Part shown: piece after piece, positions 5,600 through 5,818 of the stretch
Layout of the letters: each line of letters begins with the position of its first letter
How positions within the stretch are numbered: position 1 is the stretch's first letter
Source of the DNA: Planctomycetota bacterium
Lineage (GTDB): Bacteria; Planctomycetota; UBA1135; GCA-002686595
Assembly (NCBI GenBank): GCA_022447405.1
Contig: JAKVCE010000152.1
Span: forward strand, 1-5,818
Direction of reading: 5' to 3'
DNA length: 5,818 nucleotides
The notes under the pieces: model-generated
The model's database searches: none
Seen by the model: only the letters and a program-made list of their open reading frames with translations
What the model was told of the DNA's origin: nothing
Position numbers and translations under genes: made by a program

Positions 5600-5818
5600 T
5601 GAAGATCTCGCCCATCCGCTCCATGCGGTAATCGAAGATCCGCCGCACATCGGGGCCGACGAGCATGCGCTCGACGAGACCCTCAAAGAGCGGACCGCCA
5701 GGCACGGCGTAGCGGACGATGTCGCCAACGCGCACGCCCTCTCCTGTCTCTTCGAAGGTGTGGGTGTGGTGCCACATCCGATACGGCCCCTTCACCTGCT
5801 CGTCGACGAAGGAGCGCG
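5592..5818 (-). CDS. SRPBCC (COG4276-like) ligand-binding protein, C-terminal part (5' end outside window)
   Basis: The frame is open from the right edge to a TAG (complement of 5592-5594), giving 74 visible residues. A GTG at 5793-5795 is an internal Val codon rather than the start, because family-like sequence (RSFVDEQVKGPY) continues upstream of it. The visible part shows the last strands and C-terminal helix of the START/Bet v1-like SRPBCC fold. These include the strand pair GPYRMWHHTHTFEE and GVRVGDIVRYAVPGGPL, then the helix FEGLVERMLVGPDVRRIFDYRMERMGEIF. The phrase 'W/FxHTHTFE - VRYxxPxGPL - RxIFDYR' is characteristic of COG4276 cyclase/dehydrase-like proteins. These are small cytoplasmic proteins thought to hold a hydrophobic ligand in a central cavity; the ligand is unknown. 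The gene converges on the DUF1501 gene with a 4-bp overlap of the ends and shows no evident functional link to it. Confidence 0.82.
   Translation of the reverse strand, partial: RSFVDEQVKGPYRMWHHTHTFEETGEGVRVGDIVRYAVPGGPLFEGLVERMLVGPDVRRIFDYRMERMGEIFSD

Noticed and set aside
1..5818. A novel defence, CRISPR, mobile or RNA-based system
   Set aside because: No direct-repeat arrays, transposase or integrase motifs, terminal repeats, tRNA/rRNA sequence or reverse-transcriptase/nuclease motifs were seen, and the window is filled by five recognisable protein families. The unusual features are gene-end architecture and families of unknown function.

Overview
This is a high-GC (by eye about two-thirds G+C), almost fully coding window. 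It is most likely from a planctomycete or a close relative in the PVC group. The evidence is the central gene pair: a large exported PSCyt1-DUF1549-DUF1553 protein ('planctomycete cytochrome C / PSD1' architecture) followed immediately by a Tat-exported DUF1501 protein. This pair is greatly expanded in Planctomycetota, Verrucomicrobiota and Lentisphaerota. It also occurs sporadically elsewhere, for example in some Myxococcota, so the phylum is an inference.

Layout, left to right. (1) The 3' end of a small DUF4190-like membrane protein, + strand, cut by the left edge. (2) A complete stand-alone ATP-grasp enzyme resembling the DcsG/RimK-like group, - strand, convergent with (1); the two stop codons overlap in CTAA. 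(3) A very short divergent spacer of about 40 bp. (4) A PSCyt1-DUF1549-DUF1553 protein of about 1016 aa, + strand, with two CxxCH motifs, a coiled-coil linker and an inserted beta-rich segment. (5) A 465-aa DUF1501 protein, + strand, whose ATG overlaps the previous stop by one base (TGATG) behind a GAGGAG ribosome-binding site. (6) The C-terminal part of a COG4276-like SRPBCC ligand-binding protein, - strand, cut by the right edge and convergent with (5); the stops overlap in the palindrome CTAG.

Genes 4 and 5 form a translationally coupled two-gene operon. The expected picture is a periplasmic or envelope pair: a putative haem-c-bearing, Sec-exported large protein, and a Tat-exported protein of the alkaline phosphatase/sulfatase-like superfamily that probably folds around metal before export. 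No substrate is known for either family. The flanking genes have no obvious functional link to this pair.

The most unusual observation is at the gene ends. Both convergent junctions have overlapping stop codons, and in both the shared stop bases lie inside a short perfect or near-perfect hairpin with a 5-nt loop (224-240 and 5579-5599). These are candidate bidirectional terminators built out of the stop codons themselves. No RNA genes, mobile elements, CRISPR arrays or defence-like systems were seen, and no non-coding stretch exceeds about 50 bases.
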